NCBI GenBank assembly: GCA_963824345.1
Contig: CAWGOZ010000021.1
Coordinates: forward strand, 248,001 to 312,000
Source of the DNA: Palsa-89 sp963824345
GTDB taxonomy: Bacteria > Acidobacteriota > Terriglobia > Bryobacterales > Bryobacteraceae
Direction: 5' to 3'
Length of the DNA stretch: 64,000 nt
A program made the position numbers and the translations under genes. Within the stretch, counting starts at the first letter, position 1, and each line of letters starts with the position of its first letter. This document shows, one piece after another, positions 52,711 to 61,427 of the stretch. The notes below the pieces were generated by a model. That model saw only the letters and a list, made by a program, of their open reading frames with translations. It ran no database searches and had not been told where the DNA came from.

Positions 52711-53862
52711 CTAAGCCTTGGGACTTGATCTTGGGTGCGCGCGGAAAGTTGCCAGCGACGACACTGTTCTCCCCAGCGCCTCGGCTGAATAGTCGCGCGA
52801 CCACAGCGAACTTGCGTTCCGAGCCAAGCGCTCTCCGAGTTCCGCGTCCCGCATGATTTCAAGGCAGCCCGAGGCAAACGTTTCGGGGGTCTCCCGCACC
52901 AGGACGTGTTTCCGGTCCTCCGCTTCGATTCCTTCGAGTCCCACGGAGGTTGTAACCACGGGCCGGCCAAAGCTGAACGCCTCCAGAATCTTGATCCGTG
53001 AACCCCCTCCGGCACGCAATGGCGCGACGACAGCGTGTGCAGCGTTATAGCAGGGCTGCACGTCGGGCACCTCTCCAAGGAATGTTACGTTCGATCGGGG
53101 CAGAGCATCAACAAGCTGTTGGGAAGCGCCACGTCCGGCGACGACGACCTCAAATGGGTAAAGCGCCTGGCCCGCAATAAGTGGCAAGATCGCCGAGCAA
53201 AACCACAGTACCGCGTCGTGGTTCGGGTAATATCCCAGCGTGCCGATGAAGAGGAAACGAAAAGTGCGCGTGTCCCGCGCCAACACATGGGCCGGTGGCC
53301 GGACTGCATTCGGCAACACCACAATCTCCGCCGGGTAGCGACCCGAGAGCAACTCCTGATCCTGCCGGGAGCAAACGTAAACTCGGTCCACTTTGCGAAG
53401 GGCCAAGCCTTCGAGCATCGCGTATCGAGCGGCATCGGCGCTGGCGGACTCTGCGAGTTGCTGATCTCCATTTTCGCGATACAGCGCGGCGATCCGGCGA
53501 TGCGTCAGAGATTCGATATCGTCCAGATCCAGGCATCGAAGACAGCCCGACGCGAAATAAGTTGTCGCGAAAGGCAGCGCAGCCAACCGAAACACGTGAA
53601 CGGCATCGAAGGAAATCGAGCGAAGAACGGTGGAGGCCGAATTCGGAGCCGTGCAGACCGAGCGCTCGCACAAGAGCTGGAAATATTCGGGGATCGGTGA
53701 GTCAAAAGGCGGATAGAGCGGCACCACAAGCAAGGAGACGCGATAGGCACGCGATAACGCTTCGAGCACCATGCCGGCCCGCATGGCCAACCCGTTTCCG
53801 CCCAGCAGGGGAATTACGGGACTGACGTAGAGCAGTGAAGGTTGATCGATCCGGGCGGTCAC
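52711..53862 (-). CDS. GT4-type glycosyltransferase
   Basis: 383 aa from a GTG at 53862 that overlaps the stop of the preceding gene (GTGA); the frame stays open to 53904. GT-B fold: N-terminal 'LLYVSPVIPLLGGNGLAMRA' (acceptor side), C-terminal 'FLFIGTLGYYPNHDAV', 'NVTFLGEVPDVQPCYNAAHA' and the nucleotide-sugar site 'APLRAGGGSRIKILEAFSFG' with Glu in the E-x7-E region. It transfers a sugar from an NDP-donor, keeping anomeric configuration. Last gene of a two-gene minus-strand operon. Confidence 0.88.
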   Translation of the reverse strand: MTARIDQPSLLYVSPVIPLLGGNGLAMRAGMVLEALSRAYRVSLLVVPLYPPFDSPIPEYFQLLCERSVCTAPNSASTVLRSISFDAVHVFRLAALPFATTYFASGCLRCLDLDDIESLTHRRIAALYRENGDQQLAESASADAARYAMLEGLALRKVDRVYVCSRQDQELLSGRYPAEIVVLPNAVRPPAHVLARDTRTFRFLFIGTLGYYPNHDAVLWFCSAILPLIAGQALYPFEVVVAGRGASQQLVDALPRSNVTFLGEVPDVQPCYNAAHAVVAPLRAGGGSRIKILEAFSFGRPVVTTSVGLEGIEAEDRKHVLVRETPETFASGCLEIMRDAELGERLARNASSLWSRDYSAEALGRTVSSLATFRAHPRSSPKA

Positions 53863-54602
53863 CAGCGGCCGTGCCGAACCTCGAGATTCGGCATCCCCCA
53901 ACACGTGTATCCCATGTCGCGAGCCAGCAGCCCCAATCCTTCCGCTTCGATTTCACCCTGGCCTTTTCGCGCGGCGGGGTTCTCGCGCCCGTAGTGGAAC
54001 GGGGGAAACACAAGGCCGTCGCGATGCAAGTCGGCGTGAATCCACAGGACTGTGCCGCCCACGGCGTCGAGCTCGACCAGGTCGCCCACGCCGCGTAGCG
54101 CGTCAAGATGGACGCGGTCATGGTCGCGCCAGCCGCTCAAATCATAAGTTGCTCCGCCGTAGTCAAGGACGCAATGTGCGTGGACGATGTCTTTTCCGGT
54201 TCGCATCAAACGTTCGATCAGGTCGGGCGGATACTCGACCACGTCGACATCGAGCCACAGGACCCAATCTTCGTCGTCGAGCGAATGAAACAGAAGATGA
54301 TTGCGGCTCTTGGCCAGCACGGTTCGCCGTTCGGTCTGAATGGGCGGGGCTCCTCGATGGACCCCCACGGGAACCCGGTAGCCGAAATCCTTCTTCCATA
54401 CGTTGACGGCGCGGAACTCGCCGCGCAGGCCGTCCGCGCGGCGGCACAACTCCACCCACGTACCGTCGGAGCTGTCGCCCTCGAGAAATCCGAGCGAAAT
54501 CTCGCGATGCGGATACGTAAGCATACCGATCCTGCGGAAGTACGAATTGAGGCAATCTTCCGCGTCTTTCATTGGGGTGAGGATAAGGATTCGGGTGGGC
54601 AC
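53859..54602 (-). CDS. Anp1/GT62-like glycosyltransferase
   Basis: 247 aa from a GTG at 54602 (a TTG at 54620 is possible). 'RILILTPMKDAEDCLNSYF' and 'GFLEGDSSDGTW' form the nucleotide-binding half; 'WVLWLDVDVVEYP' gives the DxD metal motif; 'PPFHYGRENPAARKGQGEIE' resembles the Anp1 (mannan polymerase) family, rare in bacteria. It probably adds hexoses to a glycan or glycopeptide. Divergent from the PqqD-like gene, with a 100-nt shared control region. Confidence 0.8.
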   Translation of the reverse strand: MPTRILILTPMKDAEDCLNSYFRRIGMLTYPHREISLGFLEGDSSDGTWVELCRRADGLRGEFRAVNVWKKDFGYRVPVGVHRGAPPIQTERRTVLAKSRNHLLFHSLDDEDWVLWLDVDVVEYPPDLIERLMRTGKDIVHAHCVLDYGGATYDLSGWRDHDRVHLDALRGVGDLVELDAVGGTVLWIHADLHRDGLVFPPFHYGRENPAARKGQGEIEAEGLGLLARDMGYTCWGMPNLEVRHGRW

Positions 54603-54655
54603 TCGCAGCAAGCGTAGCAAAATCGCAGCGTCAGTACTAGGTCCTCGCCTAATGG

Positions 54656-54685
54656 TTGACAGACAATTCGTGCCGACTCTACACT
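54656..54685 (+). promoter_or_regulatory. Promoter of the PqqD-like gene
   Basis: TTGACA (54656-54661), 18-nt spacer, TACACT (54680-54685); transcription would start near 54692, leaving a very short leader before the ATG at 54703. Confidence 0.65.
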
Positions 54686-54702
54686 GTTAGGATTCAAGCC
54701 CC

Positions 54703-54960
54703 ATGGACGATAAACCCAAACGCCTGGAAGGGTTGGATGTCGATCAGAACGACGACGGATATGTCATCTACGAACCCGACAAGGACCGCGTCCATCATCT
54801 GAACCCGACTGCGGCGCTGATCCTGGAACTTTGCAATGGAACAAATTCCGTGGCTGGAATCGCCGAGGCTCTGCAGGAAGCCTTTCATCTGCCTGAACCA
54901 CCCACACGAATGGTGGAGGAAGTCCTTACGCAGATGAAGGGCGAGGGGCTACTGGTTTAG
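54703..54960 (+). CDS. PqqD-like (RiPP recognition element) protein
   Basis: 85 aa. Pattern of PqqD: 'GYVIYEPDKDRVHHLNPTAA', 'LILELCNGTNSVAGIAEALQ' and 'MVEEVLTQMKGEGLLV'. PqqD-type winged helices bind leader peptides of ribosomally made, modified peptides. No radical SAM or cyclodehydratase is present here. The neighbours are glycosyltransferases and a short PEP-CTERM peptide gene, so it may recruit a peptide for glycosylation; this is inference. It lies 8 nt before the next gene. Confidence 0.85.
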   Translation: MDDKPKRLEGLDVDQNDDGYVIYEPDKDRVHHLNPTAALILELCNGTNSVAGIAEALQEAFHLPEPPTRMVEEVLTQMKGEGLLV

Positions 54961-54968
54961 CTGATCCA

Positions 54969-55901
54969 ATGTTCGCGGGACATCATCCTGGCGCGCCCGC
55001 AATTTCGCTGGTAGTTCCCGATTGCGACGACACCGACGGCCTGCAGCCATTTCTGGAAGCCTTCGCTTCGCAGACCGTGCCGGCCGCGCAATTCGAACTG
55101 ATTCTCGCCGGGCCGTCGGCCTCGGTGTGGGCGGAATCGTGCCGCGCGCATTCAGAACGGAGCTTGGAGACCCAAGTCGTCGAAGCCGACGCGGCCGACG
55201 TTACTAGCGCTAGAAATGCAGCGATTGGGGCGGCGCGCGCACCGCTCCTCGCGCTTTACTCTGCAGGATCGCTTCCGCACGCTGGACTCCTCGAACATTG
55301 TATGAGCTTCCACGCATCGCATCCATCCAACAATCAAGTGTGCCTGCTGGGCGTTGAAGCCGATCCCGCCTTCGAACGCTTGTATCCGCGTCCTGCGCGG
55401 AAGGGCGCTCAATCCTGGCAGGCATTCCGGAGTCACGCGGTCACCTGCAAGACAGAGCTGTTCCAGCACGGCCGATTCAATCCGAGGTATGGACTCCTGG
55501 ACGGTCCGGAGCTTGGACTTCGGCTCTCCCGGCGAGCGGATCTGACTCTTTTTTACGACGCGATCAGCACCGGAGCGCGATGGGCGCCGCTTCCCAAGCT
55601 TGCGGCGTGCGAAGGTCACTATCTCGCCGGTTACTACGAGTATCGGCTAGCTTGCGCCTATCCGGGCGTCGCGTCGTGCACGGAGCCTGAAAGAATCGAG
55701 AGCCGTGACGAATTCGAGAAGATGGTTACCACCATCCGAAGCCTCAACAAGAAGCCTGCCGAACCGGGTTCGTCCCGATCCAAGATGATTGCGGCGCTGT
55801 ATGCGCGGATCGAAGAGCACATGCGGGCCGAAGGCTGGATCGCGTCACGAGAAGGCCGGGCTCCCGAGCCACCAGGCGACCTGGTGAACTCAATCGAATA
55901 G
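54969..55901 (+). CDS. Degenerate GT2-like protein
   Basis: 310 aa. The GT2 frame is recognisable ('AISLVVPDCDDTDGLQPFLE', 'TSARNAAIGAARAPLLALYS') but the usual Asp-x-Asp after this strand is replaced by AGS, so catalysis is doubtful. It parallels the gene at 55890-56849, with the same order of blocks, including 'AVTCKTELFQHGRFNPRYG'. Probably a paralogue turned binding subunit. Co-transcribed with the PqqD-like gene; the 3' end overlaps the convergent GT2 gene by 12 nt. Confidence 0.75.
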   Translation: MFAGHHPGAPAISLVVPDCDDTDGLQPFLEAFASQTVPAAQFELILAGPSASVWAESCRAHSERSLETQVVEADAADVTSARNAAIGAARAPLLALYSAGSLPHAGLLEHCMSFHASHPSNNQVCLLGVEADPAFERLYPRPARKGAQSWQAFRSHAVTCKTELFQHGRFNPRYGLLDGPELGLRLSRRADLTLFYDAISTGARWAPLPKLAACEGHYLAGYYEYRLACAYPGVASCTEPERIESRDEFEKMVTTIRSLNKKPAEPGSSRSKMIAALYARIEEHMRAEGWIASREGRAPEPPGDLVNSIE

Positions 55902-56849
55902 TTGTGGTGTCGGAGAGCCACCTGCCTCCGCGGCCAGCCAGCCGGTCGCCATGGCGTGCAGTTCAGCCTTCAGCCACATTGCGGTGAGCAACCGGAACCT
56001 CGCCGGCGATTGCGAAAGGTTCGAGCACTCCTGCGCACGGGCCGCGCGGAGCAAGTCGCGATAGGAAGGCCAGTCCCCGATCACGAAATCCTGAGGAGCC
56101 TGGTAGGCGGGATGGTCAAATCGCACGCCATATTGCCTCGCGAGCTGAAACCGATAGAACGACATGCGGTACTGGCGCCAGCAGATTTGCGTCAATGCGA
56201 GCGGCCGGTGAAAATGGCCGGTAAGGTGAGGGGAGAAGTGAATTTCCAAATCACGCTTCGCGGCGGCTCGCAAGCCGAATTCGGCATCTTCGGCAGCCTG
56301 ATAGGCAGGATCGAATCCGCGTCCGGCAAATAGAGTGCGCTTGCAGGTGATCGCGCCGCCCCAAAAATATTGCCAGGTGTGGATGCCGGGCGCGCTCGGA
56401 AAAAGGTATAGCCGCCCGAAGGCCCACTGTACGATGGCCTGATCCGCGATCTCGGGAGCCGGCGAGAAATAGAGAAGCCGCAACTCGTGATCGGTTGGAT
56501 GACGAGCGTGGAAATCCAGGCACTCCTCGATCATGCCGGGCAGCGGTTGCAGGTCATCGTCGTATAACAGGAGCAACGGAGCGCGCGAGCACGCGATGGC
56601 GAGGTTGCGAGCGACGGACGCGCCGGCGTGATCGCATCGTTCCAGGCTAAGGCTGAACCGGTCGTGAAAGCTTTCCGTGATCTTTTCGATGCTCTGATCG
56701 GAACCGTCATCGGCCACGATCACCTCGAACCTGGCCGCAGCGGCGGTCTGGCAGGCGAACCCTTCCAAACACAAGCGCAATTCCCGAGGACGATTGAACG
56801 TGGGAATAATGACCGAAATTTCGGGATCGCCGACGCCGGGCCTTGTCAT
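55890..56849 (-). CDS. GT2 family glycosyltransferase
   Basis: 319 aa from the ATG at 56849, which overlaps the stop of the upstream gene by 4 nt. GT-A fold: 'ISVIIPTFNRPRELRLCLEG', 'FEVIVADDGSD', 'ASVARNLAIACSRAPLLLLY' followed by DDD (metal/nucleotide motif), and 'WGGAITCKRTLFAGRGFDPA'. An inverting transferase, probably cytoplasmic. Second enzyme of the peptide/GT operon. Confidence 0.9.
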   Translation of the reverse strand: MTRPGVGDPEISVIIPTFNRPRELRLCLEGFACQTAAAARFEVIVADDGSDQSIEKITESFHDRFSLSLERCDHAGASVARNLAIACSRAPLLLLYDDDLQPLPGMIEECLDFHARHPTDHELRLLYFSPAPEIADQAIVQWAFGRLYLFPSAPGIHTWQYFWGGAITCKRTLFAGRGFDPAYQAAEDAEFGLRAAAKRDLEIHFSPHLTGHFHRPLALTQICWRQYRMSFYRFQLARQYGVRFDHPAYQAPQDFVIGDWPSYRDLLRAARAQECSNLSQSPARFRLLTAMWLKAELHAMATGWLAAEAGGSPTPQLFD

Positions 56850-57955
56850 CCCTTCGCCGACTTGCCCTGGGAACGTTCCAAGCGTGCGCACAATGCGCTT
56901 TTGACTCGGTACTCCTGTGGAGCGGGATCGTAGGCTGCAGCCAACTCATAAAAATGACGGGCGCGAGCGTAGTCGCAAAGACGAAAATGGCAAGTGGCGA
57001 GCGAATCGTAGGTCAACACATCGAAGATTCTCCGATCGCAGGCCACATCGCGGTCGTGATTGCCGTTCTTTCCGAGCAACAGCACGCGCGCGAACGCATC
57101 AATGGCGCCTTCAAACTTGCCGGACTGCATTAGAACGCGGCCCTTGAGCCACCAGGCATGTGCGTTACACGGAAAGCGTCCGATCGCTTCCCACACGAGA
57201 GATCCGGCATCTTCGCCTCTCTCGGAAATCACAGGGATCAGCCCAGCATAAGGCAGGTAATCCTCCTGCCCGGGCTTGCTTTTCGCGCGAACGATAGCGA
57301 GGGCCTGGCGCCAGGCGCGTTCGGCGAAGCGCGGCCTTCCGAGCGCCGTGTAAATCTCGGCGAGATGGCACCACGGGAACACCGCTGCAGGGTTTTCGCG
57401 AAGAGCCTTGCGCAACAGTGGCAGATTGCGCGCGTGCTTGGACGACTGATCGCCTTCATATCCCGCATGATCGAGGGCGAGATCCAACGTGCCCACATCG
57501 GATTCGGAATACCTCCGGAGAATGGACGGCCACATGTTTTCGTGAATTACGCCGCTGAAACGAATGTCCGGCTGGTTGCGAAAGATTCGCAAAATCCGAT
57601 AAGGCGTGAATCCCGGGCGGGGATGCAACCGGACGTAATAACCGGCCATTCCCGATAGCGCGAGTTCGGAGCGGACTTGCGCGAAATTGCCGGGGCGCAC
57701 CGTCTCGTCGGCATCGATATAGAGAATCCAGTCGCCGCGCGCGAAACTGAGCGCTTCATTTCGTGCTGAAGAGAAATCCCCGTCCCAGGGCCTTTCCTTG
57801 ACGAAGGCCCCGAATTGAACCGCGATATCTTTGCTGCGATCCGTTGAGCCCGTATCGACGACTACGATCTGATCTACAAAATCGCGGATAGACGCGAGAC
57901 AGGGAGCGAGGAACCGCTCCTCGTTCTTGACGATCATCGCGGCGCTAAGAAGCAC
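56846..57955 (-). CDS. GT2 glycosyltransferase with TPR-like C-terminus
   Basis: 369 aa. N-terminal GT-A domain: 'LSAAMIVKNEERFLAPCLAS', 'QIVVVDTGSTDRSKDIA', 'ARGDWILYIDADETV' (DAD metal motif), and 'RFSGVIHENMW' (His-Glu of this subgroup). Residues about 190-365 hold tetratricopeptide-like helical repeats ('AVFPWCHLAEIYTALGRPRF', 'AHAWWLKGRVLMQSGKFEGA', 'ATCHFRLCDYARARHFYELA'), like O-GlcNAc-type protein glycosyltransferases that grip peptide substrates. It starts 57 nt after the PEP-CTERM peptide gene, likely in one operon. Confidence 0.9.
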   Translation of the reverse strand: MLLSAAMIVKNEERFLAPCLASIRDFVDQIVVVDTGSTDRSKDIAVQFGAFVKERPWDGDFSSARNEALSFARGDWILYIDADETVRPGNFAQVRSELALSGMAGYYVRLHPRPGFTPYRILRIFRNQPDIRFSGVIHENMWPSILRRYSESDVGTLDLALDHAGYEGDQSSKHARNLPLLRKALRENPAAVFPWCHLAEIYTALGRPRFAERAWRQALAIVRAKSKPGQEDYLPYAGLIPVISERGEDAGSLVWEAIGRFPCNAHAWWLKGRVLMQSGKFEGAIDAFARVLLLGKNGNHDRDVACDRRIFDVLTYDSLATCHFRLCDYARARHFYELAAAYDPAPQEYRVKSALCARLERSQGKSAKG

Positions 57956-58012
57956 TGGGACTTCTACCGAGTGCCGCTGGCTTCACCACAAGCCGAAGGA
58001 CTAACAATCGAC

Positions 58013-58324
58013 CTATTCTTTCGGATCCTGTTCGTCGGCGTTGGACTGAGCCTGCTTCCTGTCGCGCTGCGCCTTGCGATGAGCAGCCACACCGATGGCT
58101 ACGGCTCCCGCGCCCATGAGGACCAAAGTGGAAGGTTCCGGGGTCACTGAGCTAGTTACGTTGCTCTGCATCGCGTTGGCCGAATGCGGGCTCAGGGCGT
58201 CGATAGCAAAAGTTGTTAGAACAGGGGCGGCAAAGGCCGCGCCGGCTAGAAACCGCTTTACGAAATTCCGCCGGTCGGGGTCTACCCGCTCAACGATCTT
58301 GCGGCAATTGTCGCGCTCTTCCAT
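58013..58324 (-). CDS. Tiny Tat-signal plus PEP-CTERM peptide
   Basis: 103 aa, ATG with AAGGAGG upstream. The N-terminus has a twin-arginine signal (DRRNFVKRFLAGAAFAAPVL) ending near 'SANA'. Only about 15-20 residues (MQSNVTSSVT) follow before the PEP-CTERM signal TPEPSTLVLMGAGAVAIGVA and a basic tail. Tat export plus exosortase processing would leave a very short Ser/Thr-rich mature piece. It is first in an operon with two glycosyltransferases, suggesting the piece is a glycan carrier or signal. The C-terminal tail is unusually long and charged for PEP-CTERM. Confidence 0.8.
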   Translation of the reverse strand: MEERDNCRKIVERVDPDRRNFVKRFLAGAAFAAPVLTTFAIDALSPHSANAMQSNVTSSVTPEPSTLVLMGAGAVAIGVAAHRKAQRDRKQAQSNADEQDPKE

Positions 58325-58366
58325 ACCAGCTCCTCCTTAACATTCGTCTGGATATAGGTATTGAGG

Positions 58367-58396
58367 ATTATAGGTCGGCATCCTCAAAGTTGTCAA
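58367..58396 (-). promoter_or_regulatory. Near-consensus sigma-70 promoter of the PEP-CTERM peptide operon
   Basis: On the minus strand TTGACA (58396-58391), 18-nt spacer, TATAAT (58372-58367); the start codon is about 43 nt further down. Both hexamers are perfect, implying strong expression. Confidence 0.8.
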
Positions 58397-58589
58397 TACA
58401 TTTGGAAGATTGAATGCACCGTTCGGTACCACACAAGTACCGCTGGTCCTATTCCCGCGCGTGATCGCGCATGCCGAAGTCTCATTATCCCCCCAAAATT
58501 GACGCAGACTGTCGCGAATTTGTCTTGATGTAGGCGCTACACAGAGCTAGTGTTCAGGTGGACGATAATGCCCAATAACGAAGACAAGA

Positions 58590-59513
58590 ATGAACGACTT
58601 GATTGTGGTGGAGAAGATCGCGGGATGGGAAAAGCTGAAAGCCCTGGTACTCGATAGCGTCTCCTCTCCGATTACGAAGCGTGTGTACAACATGGCGCTG
58701 AACGAGTTCCTGGCCTGGTTCCAGCAGGCGCCGCGACCCGGTTTCACTAAGGCGACCGTAAGCGCGTGGAGGGTGTCGCTGGAGGACCGCAGCCTCGGCT
58801 CGTCGTCGATCATCATCCGCATGTCGGCGATTCGCAAGCTGGCTGCGGAAGCCGCCGATAACGGCCTACTGGCGCCGGAGCTTGCGGCGGGCATTTCCCG
58901 AGTGAAGAGCGCAAAAACGCAGGGCATACGCACCGGTAATTGGCTGTCACAGCGGCAGGCGCAAGCGCTACTGAACGCCCCAGATATCTCAACACTCCGA
59001 GGACTGCGCGATCGAGCTATTCTCGCCGTTCTTCTCGGCTGCGGATTGCGGCGCTCCGAGGTGGCCGCGCTCACTTTCGCGCACTTGCAACAACGCGATG
59101 GCCGCTGGTGCATCGTTGATTTGGTCGGCAAGCACGGTCGGGTCCGAACCGCGCCGATGCCGACCTGGGTAAAGGTGGCCGTCGATGCGTGGGCATCTCC
59201 AGCCGGCGTGGCGGAAGGTTACGTCTTCCGTCCGGTAAATCGCGCTGACCGAGTCACAGGCAAAACCTTGGGAGAGAAGGTCGTCTGGCAACTTATCAAA
59301 CCCTACGCCGACGCAGCCGGAGTCCCTGGTATCGCCCCCCATGACCTCCGGCGTACCTGCGCGAAGCTATGCCGTGCCGGTGGCGGCGAGCTTGAGCAGA
59401 TTCAATTGCTCCTCGGGCACGCGTCCGTTCAAACGACGGAACGGTATCTTGGCACGAAACAGGATCTGGTTCAAGCGCCGAACGACGCGATCAAGTTGAG
59501 AGTGGCTGTCTAG
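58590..59513 (+). CDS. Tyrosine-type integrase
   Basis: 307 aa. Core-binding domain (about 15-100, 'SPITKRVYNMALNEFLAWFQ') and catalytic domain with Arg in 'LLGCGLRRSEVAALTF', Lys in 'VGKHGRVRTAPMP', 'HDLRRTCAKL' (His-x-x-Arg), 'LLGHASVQTTERYLGTKQ' (His, Tyr). Complete. XerC/D-sized, with no Arm domain. A related but broken 3' end follows 530 bp later, with a small gene between them. Confidence 0.92.
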   Translation: MNDLIVVEKIAGWEKLKALVLDSVSSPITKRVYNMALNEFLAWFQQAPRPGFTKATVSAWRVSLEDRSLGSSSIIIRMSAIRKLAAEAADNGLLAPELAAGISRVKSAKTQGIRTGNWLSQRQAQALLNAPDISTLRGLRDRAILAVLLGCGLRRSEVAALTFAHLQQRDGRWCIVDLVGKHGRVRTAPMPTWVKVAVDAWASPAGVAEGYVFRPVNRADRVTGKTLGEKVVWQLIKPYADAAGVPGIAPHDLRRTCAKLCRAGGGELEQIQLLLGHASVQTTERYLGTKQDLVQAPNDAIKLRVAV

Positions 59514-59654
59514 CCAACCTTCGCTTGAACGGAAACCGACGATCCCGGCCCCTACCTCATAGTGATACCCTGCGTTGCAGAGGCTTGGCACATCCTCCGC
59601 CTCGACCGGATTAGGGCGTCTAGGACGTGCAAACTGGCGAAGGGGTAACTAAAC

Positions 59655-60044
59655 ATGGACAGAATCACGATTGTCACTACCACTGTCGCAAGCATGATCG
59701 GTATGGCAACCCTAGCGAACGTGGTCTGGGAGTATCGTCGGAAGCTCCACTTGGAAATATTTCGCACCTATGCCGATAAGTACAATTCGATACTTACGCC
59801 AGAGATTTACGGCAAGTGGCAAGCAGCGCTCAAAGGCGATCAGCAGCATTGGACGGAATTGAACTTTACGATGATCAAGTACCTGAACCTGATTTGGGAG
59901 GAGTTCTATCTGTCCCGTGAAAGAGTGATTCCCAGGCGGCTGTGGCGAATTTGGCTCCCAGAGATTGACAGAGTCCTCGCGACAGAATTTGCAAAGACTA
60001 TGATGAAAGCGAACGATTTCCACTTTCCTGATTTGCAGCTGTAG
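59655..60044 (+). CDS. Small cargo protein with N-terminal membrane anchor
   Basis: 129 aa. N-terminal hydrophobic stretch (about 5-25, 'IVTTTVASMIGMATLANVVW'), then a helical cytoplasmic domain ('YRRKLHLEIFRTYADKYNSI', 'LNFTMIKYLNLIWEEFYLSR', 'PRRLWRIWLPEIDRVL'). The layout (anchor, then a helix-rich domain of about 100 residues) resembles a large group of uncharacterised small proteins. An AGGGG lies upstream. The gene is sandwiched between an integrase and an integrase fragment. Confidence 0.6.
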   Translation: MDRITIVTTTVASMIGMATLANVVWEYRRKLHLEIFRTYADKYNSILTPEIYGKWQAALKGDQQHWTELNFTMIKYLNLIWEEFYLSRERVIPRRLWRIWLPEIDRVLATEFAKTMMKANDFHFPDLQL

Positions 60045-60259
60045 ATGTGGCCCTACGCCGAAGCGGCTGGGGTTCCCGGCATCGCACCGCACAATCTCCG
60101 CCGTACCTGCGCGAAGCTATGTCGCGCCGGTGGAGGCGAGCGCAGATCCAGTTACTTCTCGGACACTCGTCCGTTCAAACTACCGAACGGTACCTGGGCA
60201 CGAAACAGGACTTGGTTCACGCACCAAACGACGCAATCAAGTTGGAGACTTCGGCTTAG
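60045..60259 (+). pseudogene. C-terminal fragment of a second integrase
   Basis: Encodes PYAEAAGVPGIAPHNLRRTC, then after a 4-nt deletion changes frame to 'QIQLLLGHSSVQTTERYLGT', parallel to the last 70 codons of the integrase at 58590-59513 (clearly similar but not identical). The 5' part is missing, cut right after the stop of the cargo gene. Confidence 0.8.
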
Positions 60260-60375
60260 TGCGGCGATTCGTTCACAATCCTACGCCAGATTTCTCCTAT
60301 TGAGCCCGCCATCCCCTAAAAGGCCCCCACTTGAACAAATGGGCCAACGAAAGAACCCAACGTTTTCAGAGCTGT

Positions 60376-61427
60376 TTACTCGCCTTTCGTATCATGGTTG
60401 GAGCCGACATCAGGCATGTATTTCTTGATCAAACTCTTGAGCCCCAAAGAGTATCCCTCTCCGGCCGACCGCAGGTCACGACGCTGGCCATTGCTGCCAG
60501 TTGAAAGGTATTGATCCAAGGTCAGGAATGCCTGCGCGACCTTATTAAGCGTCAACTCTAGTCGGTACAGAGCCACCTCACCGGAAGCGATCTCGTACGG
60601 CCTAATATCTGCGAATCGAGAGCGCCACTCATTGAAGTCCGTCGTATGCATTATGTAGCAGCCATCCTCGCTGTCCCAGACGCCACATTCCGCGTCCCAC
60701 TGTGCCTCGTCGTAGCTCTCATAAGAGTCCTCGTCGATCGAGTTGCCGCCCATGGAAACAGGTGTGGAAAAACGTCCACGTAATCCCAACCGGGGAACAT
60801 TACGAATGGCCACTCAACGAGCGTTTCTTCGGAGCCGTCTTCAGCTTGCGCTTTCACATATAGGCTACCGCGACCGCTACTCTTGTTGATCCATTCCTCC
60901 GCCTCTAGGAACAGCCGGCTTCCGTCGACCACTCGCTGCATCAGCGGTCGAGCTTGTGCCAATTCCGCGAGTCTCAAGAAATAAGGCGAGCCCGTGCTAA
61001 GGCGCTGGAGTGCCGGTCCTGCTTCCTCGGCGAGTCTCTGGTCGAGCGGAATGGTCATCTTCCAGCCTCTTTTGAGGGTCTTCACGTTGCCCGACTCAAC
61101 CGACCGCCAGTAACATGTGCCTGACTCTGGATCATGAAGCACTACGATCACCGGCAAAGAGTATTGGCCCCAATAACTCAGGTGACGAGGCTCTCCCCGA
61201 AATATGAATCCTGCACTCGTTTTCTCCTTTAGGTAACTTGGGCCAGACTTGATCTGAACCGCGATTAGCCGACCGGTAGGGTTTCCGGAATCGTCGACAA
61301 TCTCGATCTGTCCATCGATACCGAAGTCACTTGTAGGCAGCTCTCGGAATAGCCATCCAATTTCGAGCACGGCTCGCTCGACTGCGTTTACCCCAATCCG
61401 TCCCCTGATGGCTGTCGAGAGACTCAC
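60376..61427 (-). pseudogene. DUF4365 protein with a frameshift at a T5 run
   Basis: The start is a GTG at 61427 overlapping the metallopeptidase stop (GTGA). The DUF4365 domain (about 1-150: 'FGIDGQIEIVDD', 'LIAVQIKSGPSYL', 'YWGQYSLPVIVVLHDPES') has a PD-(D/E)xK-like Asp and Gln-x-Lys core. The frame reads to 'GWDYVDVF' and then meets a run of five T (near 60765); in frame it ends by read-through at 60651, whereas a -1 shift opens 'STPVSMGGNSIDEDSYESYD' and 120 more coherent residues to 60376. Either a mutation, a sequencing error or transcriptional slippage. Likely a nuclease-related accessory of the restriction locus. Confidence 0.7.
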
